Shown here: positions 19,097 through 27,652 of the stretch, piece after piece
Layout of the letters: each line of letters starts with the position of its first letter
How positions within the stretch are numbered: the first letter of the stretch is position 1
Assembly: GCA_963169355.1 (NCBI GenBank)
Contig: CAUJCR010000002.1
Span: 124,001 to 188,000, forward strand
Direction: 5' to 3'
DNA: 64,000 nt
DNA from: Bacteroidota bacterium
GTDB taxonomy: Bacteria > Bacteroidota > Bacteroidia > B-17B0 > Aurantibacillaceae
Program-made: the position numbers and the translations under genes
Notes under the pieces: generated by a model
Told to the model about the DNA's origin: nothing
Database searches by the model: none
The model's input: only the letters and a program-made list of their open reading frames with translations

Positions 19097-21364
19097 TTAG
19101 TGAATGACTACAAATTTTAAGGCTTGGTTTCCAATGCGTAAAAAATAAACTCCTTGCGCTAAAGCTGATGTGTTAATTTGAGTGCTTTCAGTAAATGTGT
19201 CTTTAAAGATGAGATTACCTTCCATATTTGATAGTTGATATATAACAGCTTTATTAACACGACATCTTATCTTAATAAACTGATTAGCTGGATTTGGAAA
19301 CAAAGAAATATCATTAGCATCAATTTCAAGTTCGTTAATACCTACTAAGCAATTAGAAGCATTAAATGTTGGAGGTGCAACCTGTTCAAAAGCGCCAGTT
19401 CCATCAGGGCATCGAGCCATTGAGGCGTCTGCTATTTGTGGCCCAAATGTAATGCTGTCGATTACTGTTCCTGATTTACTTAACATTAACTGTTCGCCAC
19501 TACCTGAAAGTTTAAAATTACAATGCAACTCAGTAGCTGTAGAATTATCTTCATCTGCCCAAACAATTAAAAATCCATGTGCTGGAATAATTGTATTATT
19601 TGGAAATGTAAATTTTTGAGGATTAATATAACTATCGGTTAAAAATAAGCCACTTAAATCAAGTGTACTGTTTGTATTATTATAAAGTTCAATCCAGTCT
19701 TCTGTTTGTCCTGATTCATCCGTATGCCCTGTTTGGTTAGACGCTAAAAACTCATTAATAACTACCTCGCCTGCATTAGGTTGCGCAATATTTGTATTAA
19801 TTAAATAATATTCGTGTTCTGCTCTTTGCGGCGAAAACATACCAGCGTTATCATTTTCGGCATAAATATAATATTGCATTTGGGTTGATGTTACAATTAT
19901 ATTTGCACCATAATTATTATCGCCTGCTGCGCCATCATTATGTGCGCCATCGTCGTACATTAACTCACGGGTAAATTTTTTAGTAATATCATCTCTATAT
20001 CCAATATAAACTGTTCCTGTATTTACCACATCGGCAGTTATAGCAATAGTAGAATTAAGTACTGGTGTAGCTGTACTAACGTTTATGTTACTTATACTTG
20101 GAGTTGTGTATCCAAAATCAGTTGTTCCCTGCAAATAGGTAACACGAGATGACATTAAATTACTAATACCCGGAACCGAATAACTACCAATAGATGTATT
20201 GGCAGTTAACCCATTTTGAAATGCTGCATAGGAATAAAATTTTGCATTATCGCTTAATACAGAAGTATCAATAAGTGCTTGATGTTGTTGAGCCATTGTT
20301 ACATATTGGTTGTTTGCAAAAAACTCATTTGTAATAGTTCTAACATGTGCCCACATCATACGTTTATATTGTGGATTTGAAAACACTAAATTTATTAATG
20401 GCCAATAAGGATCGGTAGCATGGGCGTTTACAGGCAACTGTTGTAATCCTGTAATGCTTTGTTGAGCCAAGCTACTATTACCTGAACCAATATAAGGAAA
20501 GCCACCAAAACTCATATTCAAATCCCATATCACGGGATTATAGTGATTGGTGTAGTCTTTATACAAATAATAATTTTGACAGAATGCACCAGTATAACTA
20601 TCTAAATTTACTAGTACTGAATTAAATGCTAACATCCAAATAACTCTATCAATATCTATATTTCGATAAGCCAGCGATTGAAAATTAGTTACCGTATCAG
20701 CTAGAGCTCTTAACGCATTCCATCCATAATCCGACTTTAATTCATAAAAATTAAAATAATTACTACTATCACCAGTGGTAAAATATTTTAAATTTGATTT
20801 AGCATTTGGACTTGGGTTTACAATAGGATTACACTTAATGGCAATATTGCTCGAAGAATAAAAATGATCTGAATAAAAAGGTTTTCCAATACTTTCAGCA
20901 TTTGAATAAACTCCGTAATAAGCACCATTAATATACACTTTTGCAAAATTAGCCTGCGGGCAATGCATATAGTTTTGTAAAATTTGGTAAGCTAGCACTT
21001 CTCTAATCATGGAAGGATCGGCATAGTTATTCCCCAATTTTATATCCTTTACGCCATTGTATGACTGACTTTTAAAGGTATTTAATTCAATGTGTAATGG
21101 GTTCTTAGAGTTTGTTGAGTTGTAAGAGCTATTTCCTTTATACTTAACTCCAACGCTATCAAAATAAGTTCCATTTATATAAACCGATTGAGCCATTATA
21201 TAGCCATCTGCACCCGTCTTAGAGGTATCCATCTGATAATCCCAATTAGGTTGTGTGAAATTAATTTCAATTTTTTGAATGGTATTAAGGTCATAAAAGT
21301 TTTGTGCGGAAACTTTTCCGCACAAAACAATAAACAAAAAGAATACAATAATAAATCGTAACAT
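19097..21364 (-). CDS. secreted CotH-kinase / lamin-tail protein with type A T9SS signal
   Basis: A signal peptide (ending V-S-A-Q) leads into a CotH-kinase domain of about 380 residues: V-G-V-K-Y-K-G-N-S near 72-80, I-N-G-A-Y-Y-G-V-Y, N-Y-Y-L-Y-K-D and V-I-W-D-L-N-M-S-F-G, the metal-binding-loop region. An Ig/chitobiase-like segment follows. A lamin-tail domain starts at about residue 540 (G-E-V-V-I-N-E-F-L-A-S-N). The end carries a type A T9SS signal (L-F-P-N-P-A-N-Q). CotH proteins are atypical secreted protein kinases in Bacillus spore coats. I take the ATG at 21362-21364, one base after the preceding stop; a TTG three codons upstream is also possible. The target is unknown. Confidence 0.85.
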   Translation of the reverse strand: MLRFIIVFFLFIVLCGKVSAQNFYDLNTIQKIEINFTQPNWDYQMDTSKTGADGYIMAQSVYINGTYFDSVGVKYKGNSSYNSTNSKNPLHIELNTFKSQSYNGVKDIKLGNNYADPSMIREVLAYQILQNYMHCPQANFAKVYINGAYYGVYSNAESIGKPFYSDHFYSSSNIAIKCNPIVNPSPNAKSNLKYFTTGDSSNYFNFYELKSDYGWNALRALADTVTNFQSLAYRNIDIDRVIWMLAFNSVLVNLDSYTGAFCQNYYLYKDYTNHYNPVIWDLNMSFGGFPYIGSGNSSLAQQSITGLQQLPVNAHATDPYWPLINLVFSNPQYKRMMWAHVRTITNEFFANNQYVTMAQQHQALIDTSVLSDNAKFYSYAAFQNGLTANTSIGSYSVPGISNLMSSRVTYLQGTTDFGYTTPSISNINVSTATPVLNSTIAITADVVNTGTVYIGYRDDITKKFTRELMYDDGAHNDGAAGDNNYGANIIVTSTQMQYYIYAENDNAGMFSPQRAEHEYYLINTNIAQPNAGEVVINEFLASNQTGHTDESGQTEDWIELYNNTNSTLDLSGLFLTDSYINPQKFTFPNNTIIPAHGFLIVWADEDNSTATELHCNFKLSGSGEQLMLSKSGTVIDSITFGPQIADASMARCPDGTGAFEQVAPPTFNASNCLVGINELEIDANDISLFPNPANQFIKIRCRVNKAVIYQLSNMEGNLIFKDTFTESTQINTSALAQGVYFLRIGNQALKFVVIH

Positions 21365-21365
21365 A

Positions 21366-22370
21366 TTACTCAATTGATAATTTTAAATTTTGAATTTGAT
21401 TATTTTGGTTCTTCACCATTAGCATATATAAACCCGAAGACAAGCCTAAATCTGTTACAGTATAAGATGATTGATTGATATTTTTAAGCTGCAAAACATT
21501 CTTAGAAGAAATATCAAATACATTAATTTCTTGAATCATGCTATTATCAGACGATACAATATTAACAGTATTTTTCGCAGGATTAGGAAACATTTTAAAA
21601 CTTGTGTTTAATCCTATTTCTATTACTGAAACTGATGTACAGGATAAACAATAATTATAACAGATATTAGGAAAAACAGTGTCTTTAGAAACTGTTATAA
21701 ACCTTACTCCAGAACTAGCACATGATGAAGGAACCGCACTCTCAGTATTTCCTGATGTATTACCATTTACAAAATTAAAGTTATAAGTGCCATTATTTAC
21801 AAAATGAATCACTTCATACACGTTTGCATCTGGGTTATCAGAAAAACTATACATTGTACTTTTATTAGGCGAAAACATATTATAGTTAGCTGCCAAATGA
21901 ACACTATTTGAAGACACGGTTACAAGACTCATATCAACTTTATATCTAACAAGACTCATGCCTGCAGGTGCATTGCCACCAAACACTATAGCTCCTATGT
22001 TAGTAGTGTCGTTTTGTAACGAATCTAAATAGAACCAACGATTATCGTTGAAATTATAGCCAACACGCGATTCATCTGGAATAAACTCCGACTCATACGT
22101 TTGATCACCATTAATAAAACGAAATTCGTATTTTTGAAATGCAGGTATATCTACCACAATACTATAAATATTAGTGGAACCTTCTTGAGTTAGTTCAGTA
22201 AGTGAAGGGTCCCAATCTAAAGCATAACCTGCCGCAACTTGAAAATCACCAACAACGTGCACGCCTAACGAGCTAACAGTTTCGTTACTCATATCAACTG
22301 CAAACTTTACTTTCTTAGCAGAAGCATTTAATACTATAAGAGATAAAATTAGAACTAAGTGATTTTTCAT
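21366..22370 (-). CDS. secreted two-module beta-sandwich protein with type A T9SS signal
   Basis: The 334-residue protein has a signal peptide (residues 1-18) and two related modules. The first starts V-K-F-A-V-D-M (about residue 20) and the second V-R-Y-K-V-D-M (about residue 142). Each continues to V-H-(V/L) and ends with F-R-F-I-N-G or F-N-F-V-N-G. These look like starch-binding/CBM48-type sandwiches, but I cannot show sugar binding. A Cys-rich segment and a T9SS type A signal (M-F-P-N-P-A-K-N-T) close the protein. Its stop lies one base before the CotH ATG and its start 11 bases after the sulfotransferase stop, so all three are one operon. Confidence 0.75.
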   Translation of the reverse strand: MKNHLVLILSLIVLNASAKKVKFAVDMSNETVSSLGVHVVGDFQVAAGYALDWDPSLTELTQEGSTNIYSIVVDIPAFQKYEFRFINGDQTYESEFIPDESRVGYNFNDNRWFYLDSLQNDTTNIGAIVFGGNAPAGMSLVRYKVDMSLVTVSSNSVHLAANYNMFSPNKSTMYSFSDNPDANVYEVIHFVNNGTYNFNFVNGNTSGNTESAVPSSCASSGVRFITVSKDTVFPNICYNYCLSCTSVSVIEIGLNTSFKMFPNPAKNTVNIVSSDNSMIQEINVFDISSKNVLQLKNINQSSYTVTDLGLSSGLYMLMVKNQNNQIQNLKLSIE

Positions 22371-22381
22371 ATTAACTTAAT

Positions 22382-24073
22382 TTATTGGTTTAGTACTACT
22401 TTTTTATATGCTGGTCTTTTGCCATCAATAGAAACAGCAAATGTATAAACACCATTTGGTAAAGTTGTAATATCAATACGTGAATGATTTTCAAAACTCA
22501 TTACTTCTTTTCCTACCATATCAAAAACTACAACTTTTAAATTATTTACATTTTGATAATCCACATCAACATCTACAATTCCTTGTGTTGGATTTGGGTA
22601 AAGTGTAATGCCTGTAGTTTCTGCTAAATCTTTTACTAAAGTAGCTATAGAATAATTATATCCAGGAGAATATCTATAAACACATCCATTTGCATCTGTT
22701 ATTCTAACAACATATACGCCACTTTGAGTAGGGGTATAATTTTGTGAAGTTGCCCCTGGTATTAAATCGCCATTCATATACCATTGATAAGTGGTAGCAG
22801 ATGTAGAAGTTAAATCATTTCCACTTAACGAAATTGATGGAATAGCAGGTGGTGTATTATTAATATAACAAGTTGTGTAACGATGCGCTTGTGCAACTGA
22901 TCCACCAGCACTTTTTGACCAAATAGCTGTAGTGCCTGTCGGTGCAATTTCATAAATAGTTCCAGATGTTGCTAAACAGATTAATTGATTACCATTAGGA
23001 AACTGCTCTGAGTTGCCCATATTAGAGTTGTATGCCGTACAAACAGTTCTTGAATTATAAGTACCAGGTGTAAAAGCACTACCAGGTGTAATGGTGTAAT
23101 TGTATCCAGAACGTGGCACAACAATTTGGTCGATAGTAGAACGTTGAGGACTAGTTTGCCCCCCATTATTATATCCAACTAAACGACCAGCATTAGGAAC
23201 ACCCTCTGGTATCCAATGCGCATCATGCGTTACGTTTAAAATTTTAGTACCTGTAGCGCCATAAGCGGCAGGGTTTCCCCATCGGTATAAAAAATCACCT
23301 CCTTTACCAGAATTACCCCCACTATGAGAAGCCGCTTGAGCCGTTGTCGTACTATGATCTATAATATACCATTCATTTAAATTATGTGAACTTAATACAA
23401 TTTGATCTAATATTGGATTATAATCTATTCCATTCATGTGCATCCAATCTTTAGTGCTTTTATAATTAATGTTCAATAATTCAGGATGATCTACAATTGA
23501 AGTTTGATAGTTGGCTTTAGATGAGTTTACATTTTGTACTAAATGATCCCATACATGCCATTCCCAAACCACTGTACCTGTAGTAGCAGTTAAAGGTTGC
23601 ACCTCAATAATTTTCTCAGACCAAATGGTGGAGAGCGAAGTGTTAGTTCCACCAGCAGCTGCCAGCTCAGCCTGTGTTTTCGATTCATATACTATTAACA
23701 ATACATTACCATTTGGCATCACGCAATGATCGTGATGAGAGTACTGCGTAGTGCTAGATACAGTATAAGTCCAAATCACATTATTATTATAATCGATTTT
23801 TTGAACAGCTCCACATGCTCCACCTCCATTAAATGTAGAATTATTTATTTTAATACTTCTTACTAAGGTGCCACCCGGTTCAAGGTAGGTTGAATAACCT
23901 GTTCCGCCAGTACCTGAATATGTTTTCACGGTTGTTCCATTGGTATCTACTAATAATACACTGGTATTATTTTGAACACCATATAAGGTTAAACCATTCC
24001 ATTGTTGCGCAAAAGCATTTAATGAAACCATTGCCGACATTAGAAGCATTGTTTTGGTAATAAATTTTCGCAT
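22382..24073 (-). CDS. secreted arylsulfotransferase-like (ASST) propeller protein with type A T9SS signal
   Basis: The 563-residue protein has a signal peptide ending N-A-F-A. It continues with a beta-propeller having the marks of bacterial aryl-sulfate sulfotransferases: H-H-D-H-C-V-M-P-N-G-N-V, V-V-W-E-W-H-V-W-D-H, D-W-M-H-M-N-G-I-D-Y-N and H-D-A-H-W-I-P. An Ig-like segment and a type A T9SS signal (L-Y-P-N-P-T-Q-G) follow. ASST enzymes move sulfate from phenolic sulfates to other phenols by a covalent histidine; here the substrate is unknown. T9SS export implies action outside the cell, unlike periplasmic E. coli ASST. It leads the CotH operon and follows the LytTR regulator gene after 91 bases. 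Confidence 0.8.
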   Translation of the reverse strand: MRKFITKTMLLMSAMVSLNAFAQQWNGLTLYGVQNNTSVLLVDTNGTTVKTYSGTGGTGYSTYLEPGGTLVRSIKINNSTFNGGGACGAVQKIDYNNNVIWTYTVSSTTQYSHHDHCVMPNGNVLLIVYESKTQAELAAAGGTNTSLSTIWSEKIIEVQPLTATTGTVVWEWHVWDHLVQNVNSSKANYQTSIVDHPELLNINYKSTKDWMHMNGIDYNPILDQIVLSSHNLNEWYIIDHSTTTAQAASHSGGNSGKGGDFLYRWGNPAAYGATGTKILNVTHDAHWIPEGVPNAGRLVGYNNGGQTSPQRSTIDQIVVPRSGYNYTITPGSAFTPGTYNSRTVCTAYNSNMGNSEQFPNGNQLICLATSGTIYEIAPTGTTAIWSKSAGGSVAQAHRYTTCYINNTPPAIPSISLSGNDLTSTSATTYQWYMNGDLIPGATSQNYTPTQSGVYVVRITDANGCVYRYSPGYNYSIATLVKDLAETTGITLYPNPTQGIVDVDVDYQNVNNLKVVVFDMVGKEVMSFENHSRIDITTLPNGVYTFAVSIDGKRPAYKKVVLNQ

Positions 24074-24097
24074 TTTAAAATTATTTTTAAGTTATTG

Positions 24098-24111
24098 TTA
24101 CCTAAAGGTAA
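24098..24111. promoter_or_regulatory. palindrome in the leader of the sulfotransferase-CotH operon
   Basis: TTACCT-AA-AGGTAA has six-base arms with a two-base spacer and lies 24-37 bases before the ATG. It sits 12 bases downstream of the candidate -7 box, where a repressor site or short leader hairpin would act. No regulator is known for it. Confidence 0.35.
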
Positions 24112-24123
24112 TTTTATTATTAA

Positions 24124-24155
24124 TAAACTTATATAATTTGAGATAAAAACGCCAA
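24124..24155 (-). promoter_or_regulatory. candidate promoter of the sulfotransferase-CotH operon
   Basis: On the minus strand TTG (24153-24155), a 21-base spacer and TAAGTTTA (24124-24131) fit the Bacteroidota promoter apart from the last base of the -7 box. It lies in the 91-base gap after the LytTR stop. Confidence 0.35.
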
Positions 24156-24164
24156 TATTTGAGG

Positions 24165-24851
24165 TTAAACACTAAAATGTTTTAGAATTTCGCTTTCATA
24201 ACTATTTCCTACAGGAATTCTACAATTATTAATGGTAATTATTTTATTCTTAATACTAGAAACTTTATTAATAGCAATGATAAACGAACGATGTACTCTT
24301 ATAAATTGGTTTGATGGTAATTTTTCTATCATAGCCTTCATAGTCATACGTGCCACAATATTTTTTTGATTGTGTAGATGGATTTTTAAATAATCATCTA
24401 AGGCTTCAATATACATAATATCTTGTAGTATTATTTTTTGCAGGCTATAATCGGCTCGAATAAAAATATGTTCTATTTCTTTAGGATTACTTTGTAAATT
24501 AGAGTAATCGCGGGCTTTTTCAGTAGCCACCTTAAATCTATCAAAATCAAAAGGTTTTAATAAATAATCCAAAGCATTTAAATTAAATCCTTCTACTGCA
24601 TATTGCCCATGAGCCGTGCAAAAAATAACCATTGTTTTTTGTTCAATACTTTTATAAAAATCAATTCCGGTTAGCGCTGGCATGTGAATATCTAAAAATA
24701 ATAAATCAACGGGGAATTTTTTTAAGTACTTAAGTGCCTCATTGGGTTGAGTAAAGGTTTTTTGTAAATCTATATAATCCAATTCGGCACAAAATGTTTC
24801 AATTACACTTAATGCTAATGGTTCATCATCTATGGCTATTGCTTTAATCAT
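24165..24851 (-). CDS. LytTR-family response regulator
   Basis: The 228-residue protein has a receiver domain (D8, D9 and phospho-acceptor D54 in F-L-D-I-H-M-P-A; the later K in L-L-K-P-F) and a C-terminal LytTR DNA-binding domain of about 100 residues (I-F-I-R-A-D-Y then I-R-V-H-R-S-F-I-I). Such regulators bind pairs of short direct repeats about 21 bases apart. Its ATG overlaps the kinase gene by eight bases, so the pair is co-translated. Its position just before the sulfotransferase-CotH operon on the same strand makes that operon a likely target, though this is inference. Confidence 0.93.
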   Translation of the reverse strand: MIKAIAIDDEPLALSVIETFCAELDYIDLQKTFTQPNEALKYLKKFPVDLLFLDIHMPALTGIDFYKSIEQKTMVIFCTAHGQYAVEGFNLNALDYLLKPFDFDRFKVATEKARDYSNLQSNPKEIEHIFIRADYSLQKIILQDIMYIEALDDYLKIHLHNQKNIVARMTMKAMIEKLPSNQFIRVHRSFIIAINKVSSIKNKIITINNCRIPVGNSYESEILKHFSV

Positions 24852-25884
24852 GAATATTTAAAGTTAAATTTACAATAAAAACAGTACCAGTATGCGAAAT
24901 ATTTAATGTATGCTGCTGAGGGTACAGAAAGCTTAATCGTTCTTTTGTATTTTGAATACCAAAGCCACTTTTATTAAGTGTATTATTATTAGTTGTTACA
25001 CAATTATTTTTCACCTGTAAATTTACTGTTGTATCCGTTATTGTAATTTGAATATCTATATTAGAATTTTCTTCGGAATTTACACCATGTTTAAAGGCAT
25101 TTTCAATAAAAGGAATTAATACTAATGGCGCAATTTTTTGTTGATGTATGTTGCCTTCACAAGTGTAATTAAGTTGCACATTAGAAGTAAGTCTCATGCG
25201 TTGTAACTCAATATAGCTTGATATATATTTAATTTCCTTTTCGAGCAACACAAAGTTATGCTGGCTATCGTTTAATACATAACGCATCATGTCCGATAAC
25301 TTGATAATAGCATTAGCTGTTTTATCACTCTTAATAATTGCTAATGAGTAAATACTATTTAAGGTATTAAACAAAAAGTGAGGGTTAATTTGTGCTTTTA
25401 AATATTGTAACTCAGCATTTGCCTTTTCGGTTTCGGTTTTTTTGAGTCTTTCTCTAATGTGTAATAACATGGAGAAAATAAATACAATTAAAAATTCGAG
25501 TACATGATGTCGTAAAAAAAACAAAACAGACATGCCTCTTGGAGGTCTTGGTGGTGGATTATGATTAAATAGTGGAGCATTGGGTGGTGGCTGATGACCA
25601 ACAATTAGCAATGATGGTAAAAACGTAATTACTAAAAACCCCACAATAACCCAAATTGAGAAATAAAAGAATTGTTTGGTTACATAAAACTGAGGCATTA
25701 GCACATAATAGTTTATGTAGAAAAACAACAACAATAAAACACTCGATAAAAACTCTCGTTGAAAAGGCGTAACACTAAAAATAGTTACCAAATCATTATT
25801 ATCGGGTGAGAAGATAACAGGTATAGATAGGAAAAGAATACAGCCTAATAAATGAATACTAATATTTTGAAGGCGATTTCCCAT
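24844..25884 (-). CDS. LytS/YehU-type sensor histidine kinase
   Basis: The 346-residue protein has four hydrophobic helices (about 8-26, 44-64, 72-95 and 118-142). The loop between helices 3 and 4 is unusually rich in proline (residues 99-115). A short coiled linker follows, then the His_kinase domain with H169 in I-N-P-H-F-L-F-N-T-L and the N-box P-F-I-E-N-A-F-K-H-G. No separate sensor domain is present, so the signal is probably sensed by the membrane part or the proline-rich loop. It pairs with the LytTR regulator that it overlaps. Confidence 0.92.
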   Translation of the reverse strand: MGNRLQNISIHLLGCILFLSIPVIFSPDNNDLVTIFSVTPFQREFLSSVLLLLFFYINYYVLMPQFYVTKQFFYFSIWVIVGFLVITFLPSLLIVGHQPPPNAPLFNHNPPPRPPRGMSVLFFLRHHVLEFLIVFIFSMLLHIRERLKKTETEKANAELQYLKAQINPHFLFNTLNSIYSLAIIKSDKTANAIIKLSDMMRYVLNDSQHNFVLLEKEIKYISSYIELQRMRLTSNVQLNYTCEGNIHQQKIAPLVLIPFIENAFKHGVNSEENSNIDIQITITDTTVNLQVKNNCVTTNNNTLNKSGFGIQNTKERLSFLYPQQHTLNISHTGTVFIVNLTLNIHD

Positions 25885-25959
25885 TATACTAAAATACGAA
25901 AGGTTTAGTATTTTATATTATAATATAGGTAAAGTTATTTTATTTGTAGGTAAACTATT

Positions 25960-26736
25960 TTACTCGCTTATATTTTCAACTAGTTTTGTTAGGATAACAA
26001 ACTCCTCTACATTCAATTGTTCGGGGCGTTTCTCTAATAAGGGATGCTCAATAGTTTTCCCATTTAAAAGCGATTTAATAGAATTACGTATGGTTTTCCG
26101 ACGTTGATTAAATGCTGTTTTCACCACTCTAAAAAATACATCTTCATTACAATTTAGATTAACCGTATTGTTTCGAGTTAATCTTATCACCGCTGATTTC
26201 ACTTTAGGTGGTGGATTAAATACATTTTCGTGAACCGTAAAAAGATACTCTATTTTATAAAATGCTTGCAATAACACACTCAATATACCATAAGTTTTTG
26301 TGCCGGGTTTTTCGGCAATACGCTGCGCCACCTCTTTTTGAAACATACCAACTAATACAGGAATATTGTTTCTATGTTCTAAAACCTTAAACATTATTTG
26401 GGTAGAGATATTATATGGAAAGTTTCCAATAATATGAATATTGCCCTTAATTAAAAGTGATGATAAATCAGATTCTAAAAAATCTTGATAATGTATTTTA
26501 TGTTGATGTTGCGGATATGTTTGTTTTAAATAGTCGATAGATTCCGTATCAATATCAAAAGCAACAAAGTTTTCATTATGAATAAGGTACTGTGTAAGAA
26601 CACCTGTTCCTGGCCCAATTTCAAGTACAGTAGCTTTCACATCATCAGGTAAGGCTTTCACAATTTTTTGTGCAATATTCAAATCTGTTAGGAAATGTTG
26701 TCCTAAATGTTTTTTTGCTTTTACTGGAGATGTCAT
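25960..26736 (-). CDS. rsmA: 16S rRNA dimethyladenosine transferase
   Basis: RsmA (KsgA) dimethylates two adjacent adenines in the 3' hairpin of 16S rRNA during small-subunit maturation. The 258 residues show K-K-H-L-G-Q-H-F-L near the N-terminus, the SAM motif E-I-G-P-G-T-G (39-45), the catalytic N105-F-P-Y108 (the family usually has N-L-P-Y) and the C-terminal P-P-P-K-V-K-S-A-V-I-R-L. A TACCTTTA -7-like box ends four bases before the ATG on the minus strand. The gene stands alone between the kinase and a hypothetical gene. Confidence 0.95.
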   Translation of the reverse strand: MTSPVKAKKHLGQHFLTDLNIAQKIVKALPDDVKATVLEIGPGTGVLTQYLIHNENFVAFDIDTESIDYLKQTYPQHQHKIHYQDFLESDLSSLLIKGNIHIIGNFPYNISTQIMFKVLEHRNNIPVLVGMFQKEVAQRIAEKPGTKTYGILSVLLQAFYKIEYLFTVHENVFNPPPKVKSAVIRLTRNNTVNLNCNEDVFFRVVKTAFNQRRKTIRNSIKSLLNGKTIEHPLLEKRPEQLNVEEFVILTKLVENISE

Positions 26737-26842
26737 GCCTTAAAGGTAAGGAATAATTAGAATACTACATGAGCAACCTTTACCGAACTTATAGCAAATG
26801 CAATTATATTTGAGTTTTAATTGATTATCCATATATCACTGA

Positions 26843-27334
26843 TTACTTTGTTAAATTTTGAAAATCTAATTCAGTAATTCTTAATGCTGTTTTAGCTGTT
26901 ATATAAATATGTTTATCTTGCACAAAACTAGCTACTATGCCAGCAGCCATTATAATTCCTGTAACCATAGCACCTTGTTCGGTTACCACTTTAGATGTAT
27001 TGAACATATAATGGTAAAACACCTCCGATTCTAAAAAACCTAAAGCAGAGTTATAAAGAATATAATTCAGCTTAATGCCTGGTATTTTTAAAGCTTTAAT
27101 TTCATTAAGTTTTATGGTTTTATCATTATCAAAAAGGATTAGGCTGTCTTGCATATTAACCACCTTATTGGCATGATAACGAAATTGCCCTTTTAACTTA
27201 TAATGTAAAACTTGATTGTTATATAATTGATGTGTTTTATGTTTCCCAAACAAAGAGTAATAATGGATATTAAGAATCTTTTGAGAGAATCCGCATGTTG
27301 ATATTATGCATAACACTATACAAAGCCAACGCAT
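26843..27334 (-). CDS. hypothetical exported protein
   Basis: The 163-residue protein has a signal peptide (residues 1-17) and a basic, strand-rich middle. A hydrophobic stretch of about 18 residues near 118-137 (G-I-I-M-A-A-G-I-V-A) could be a membrane helix. I recognise no family. Its ATG overlaps the TAA of the DUF4286 gene by one base (TAATG), so the two are translationally coupled. Confidence 0.6.
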   Translation of the reverse strand: MRWLCIVLCIISTCGFSQKILNIHYYSLFGKHKTHQLYNNQVLHYKLKGQFRYHANKVVNMQDSLILFDNDKTIKLNEIKALKIPGIKLNYILYNSALGFLESEVFYHYMFNTSKVVTEQGAMVTGIIMAAGIVASFVQDKHIYITAKTALRITELDFQNLTK

Positions 27335-27633
27335 TACACTATTTGCAATAGAGTTCTAAATGCTGCGTATTTTCCTTCGTATCGTTTACTGTGCTCAGCT
27401 TGTAGTCTAGCTGCATCATTCTTTTGATACGCTTCTATATCGGCCATATCTTTAAATGTATATTGTATTGAGAATGTATCGCCCTCATCATCCACATGCA
27501 ACACCTTGCATATTTTATTTTCTATAAAATAGCCCGTTTTAAGCACATCAGGAATATGCACTGTTTTCATCCATTGCAACCAGTCTTCAGTTAAACTTTT
27601 ATCAATACTTACCGTAACATTATAAATATACAT
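27334..27633 (-). CDS. DUF4286 family protein
   Basis: The 99-residue protein starts M-Y-I-Y-N-V-T-V-S-I-D, contains W-x-x-W-M-x-x-x-H-I-P and ends with Y-A-A-F-R-T-L-L. This is the typical form of DUF4286, a small Bacteroidota protein of the ferredoxin-like (dimeric alpha-beta barrel) kind. Function is unknown. It lies 19 bases after the TPR gene and overlaps the next gene by one base. Confidence 0.85.
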   Translation of the reverse strand: MYIYNVTVSIDKSLTEDWLQWMKTVHIPDVLKTGYFIENKICKVLHVDDEGDTFSIQYTFKDMADIEAYQKNDAARLQAEHSKRYEGKYAAFRTLLQIV

Positions 27634-27652
27634 TGTTTTTATTATTTAAAGG

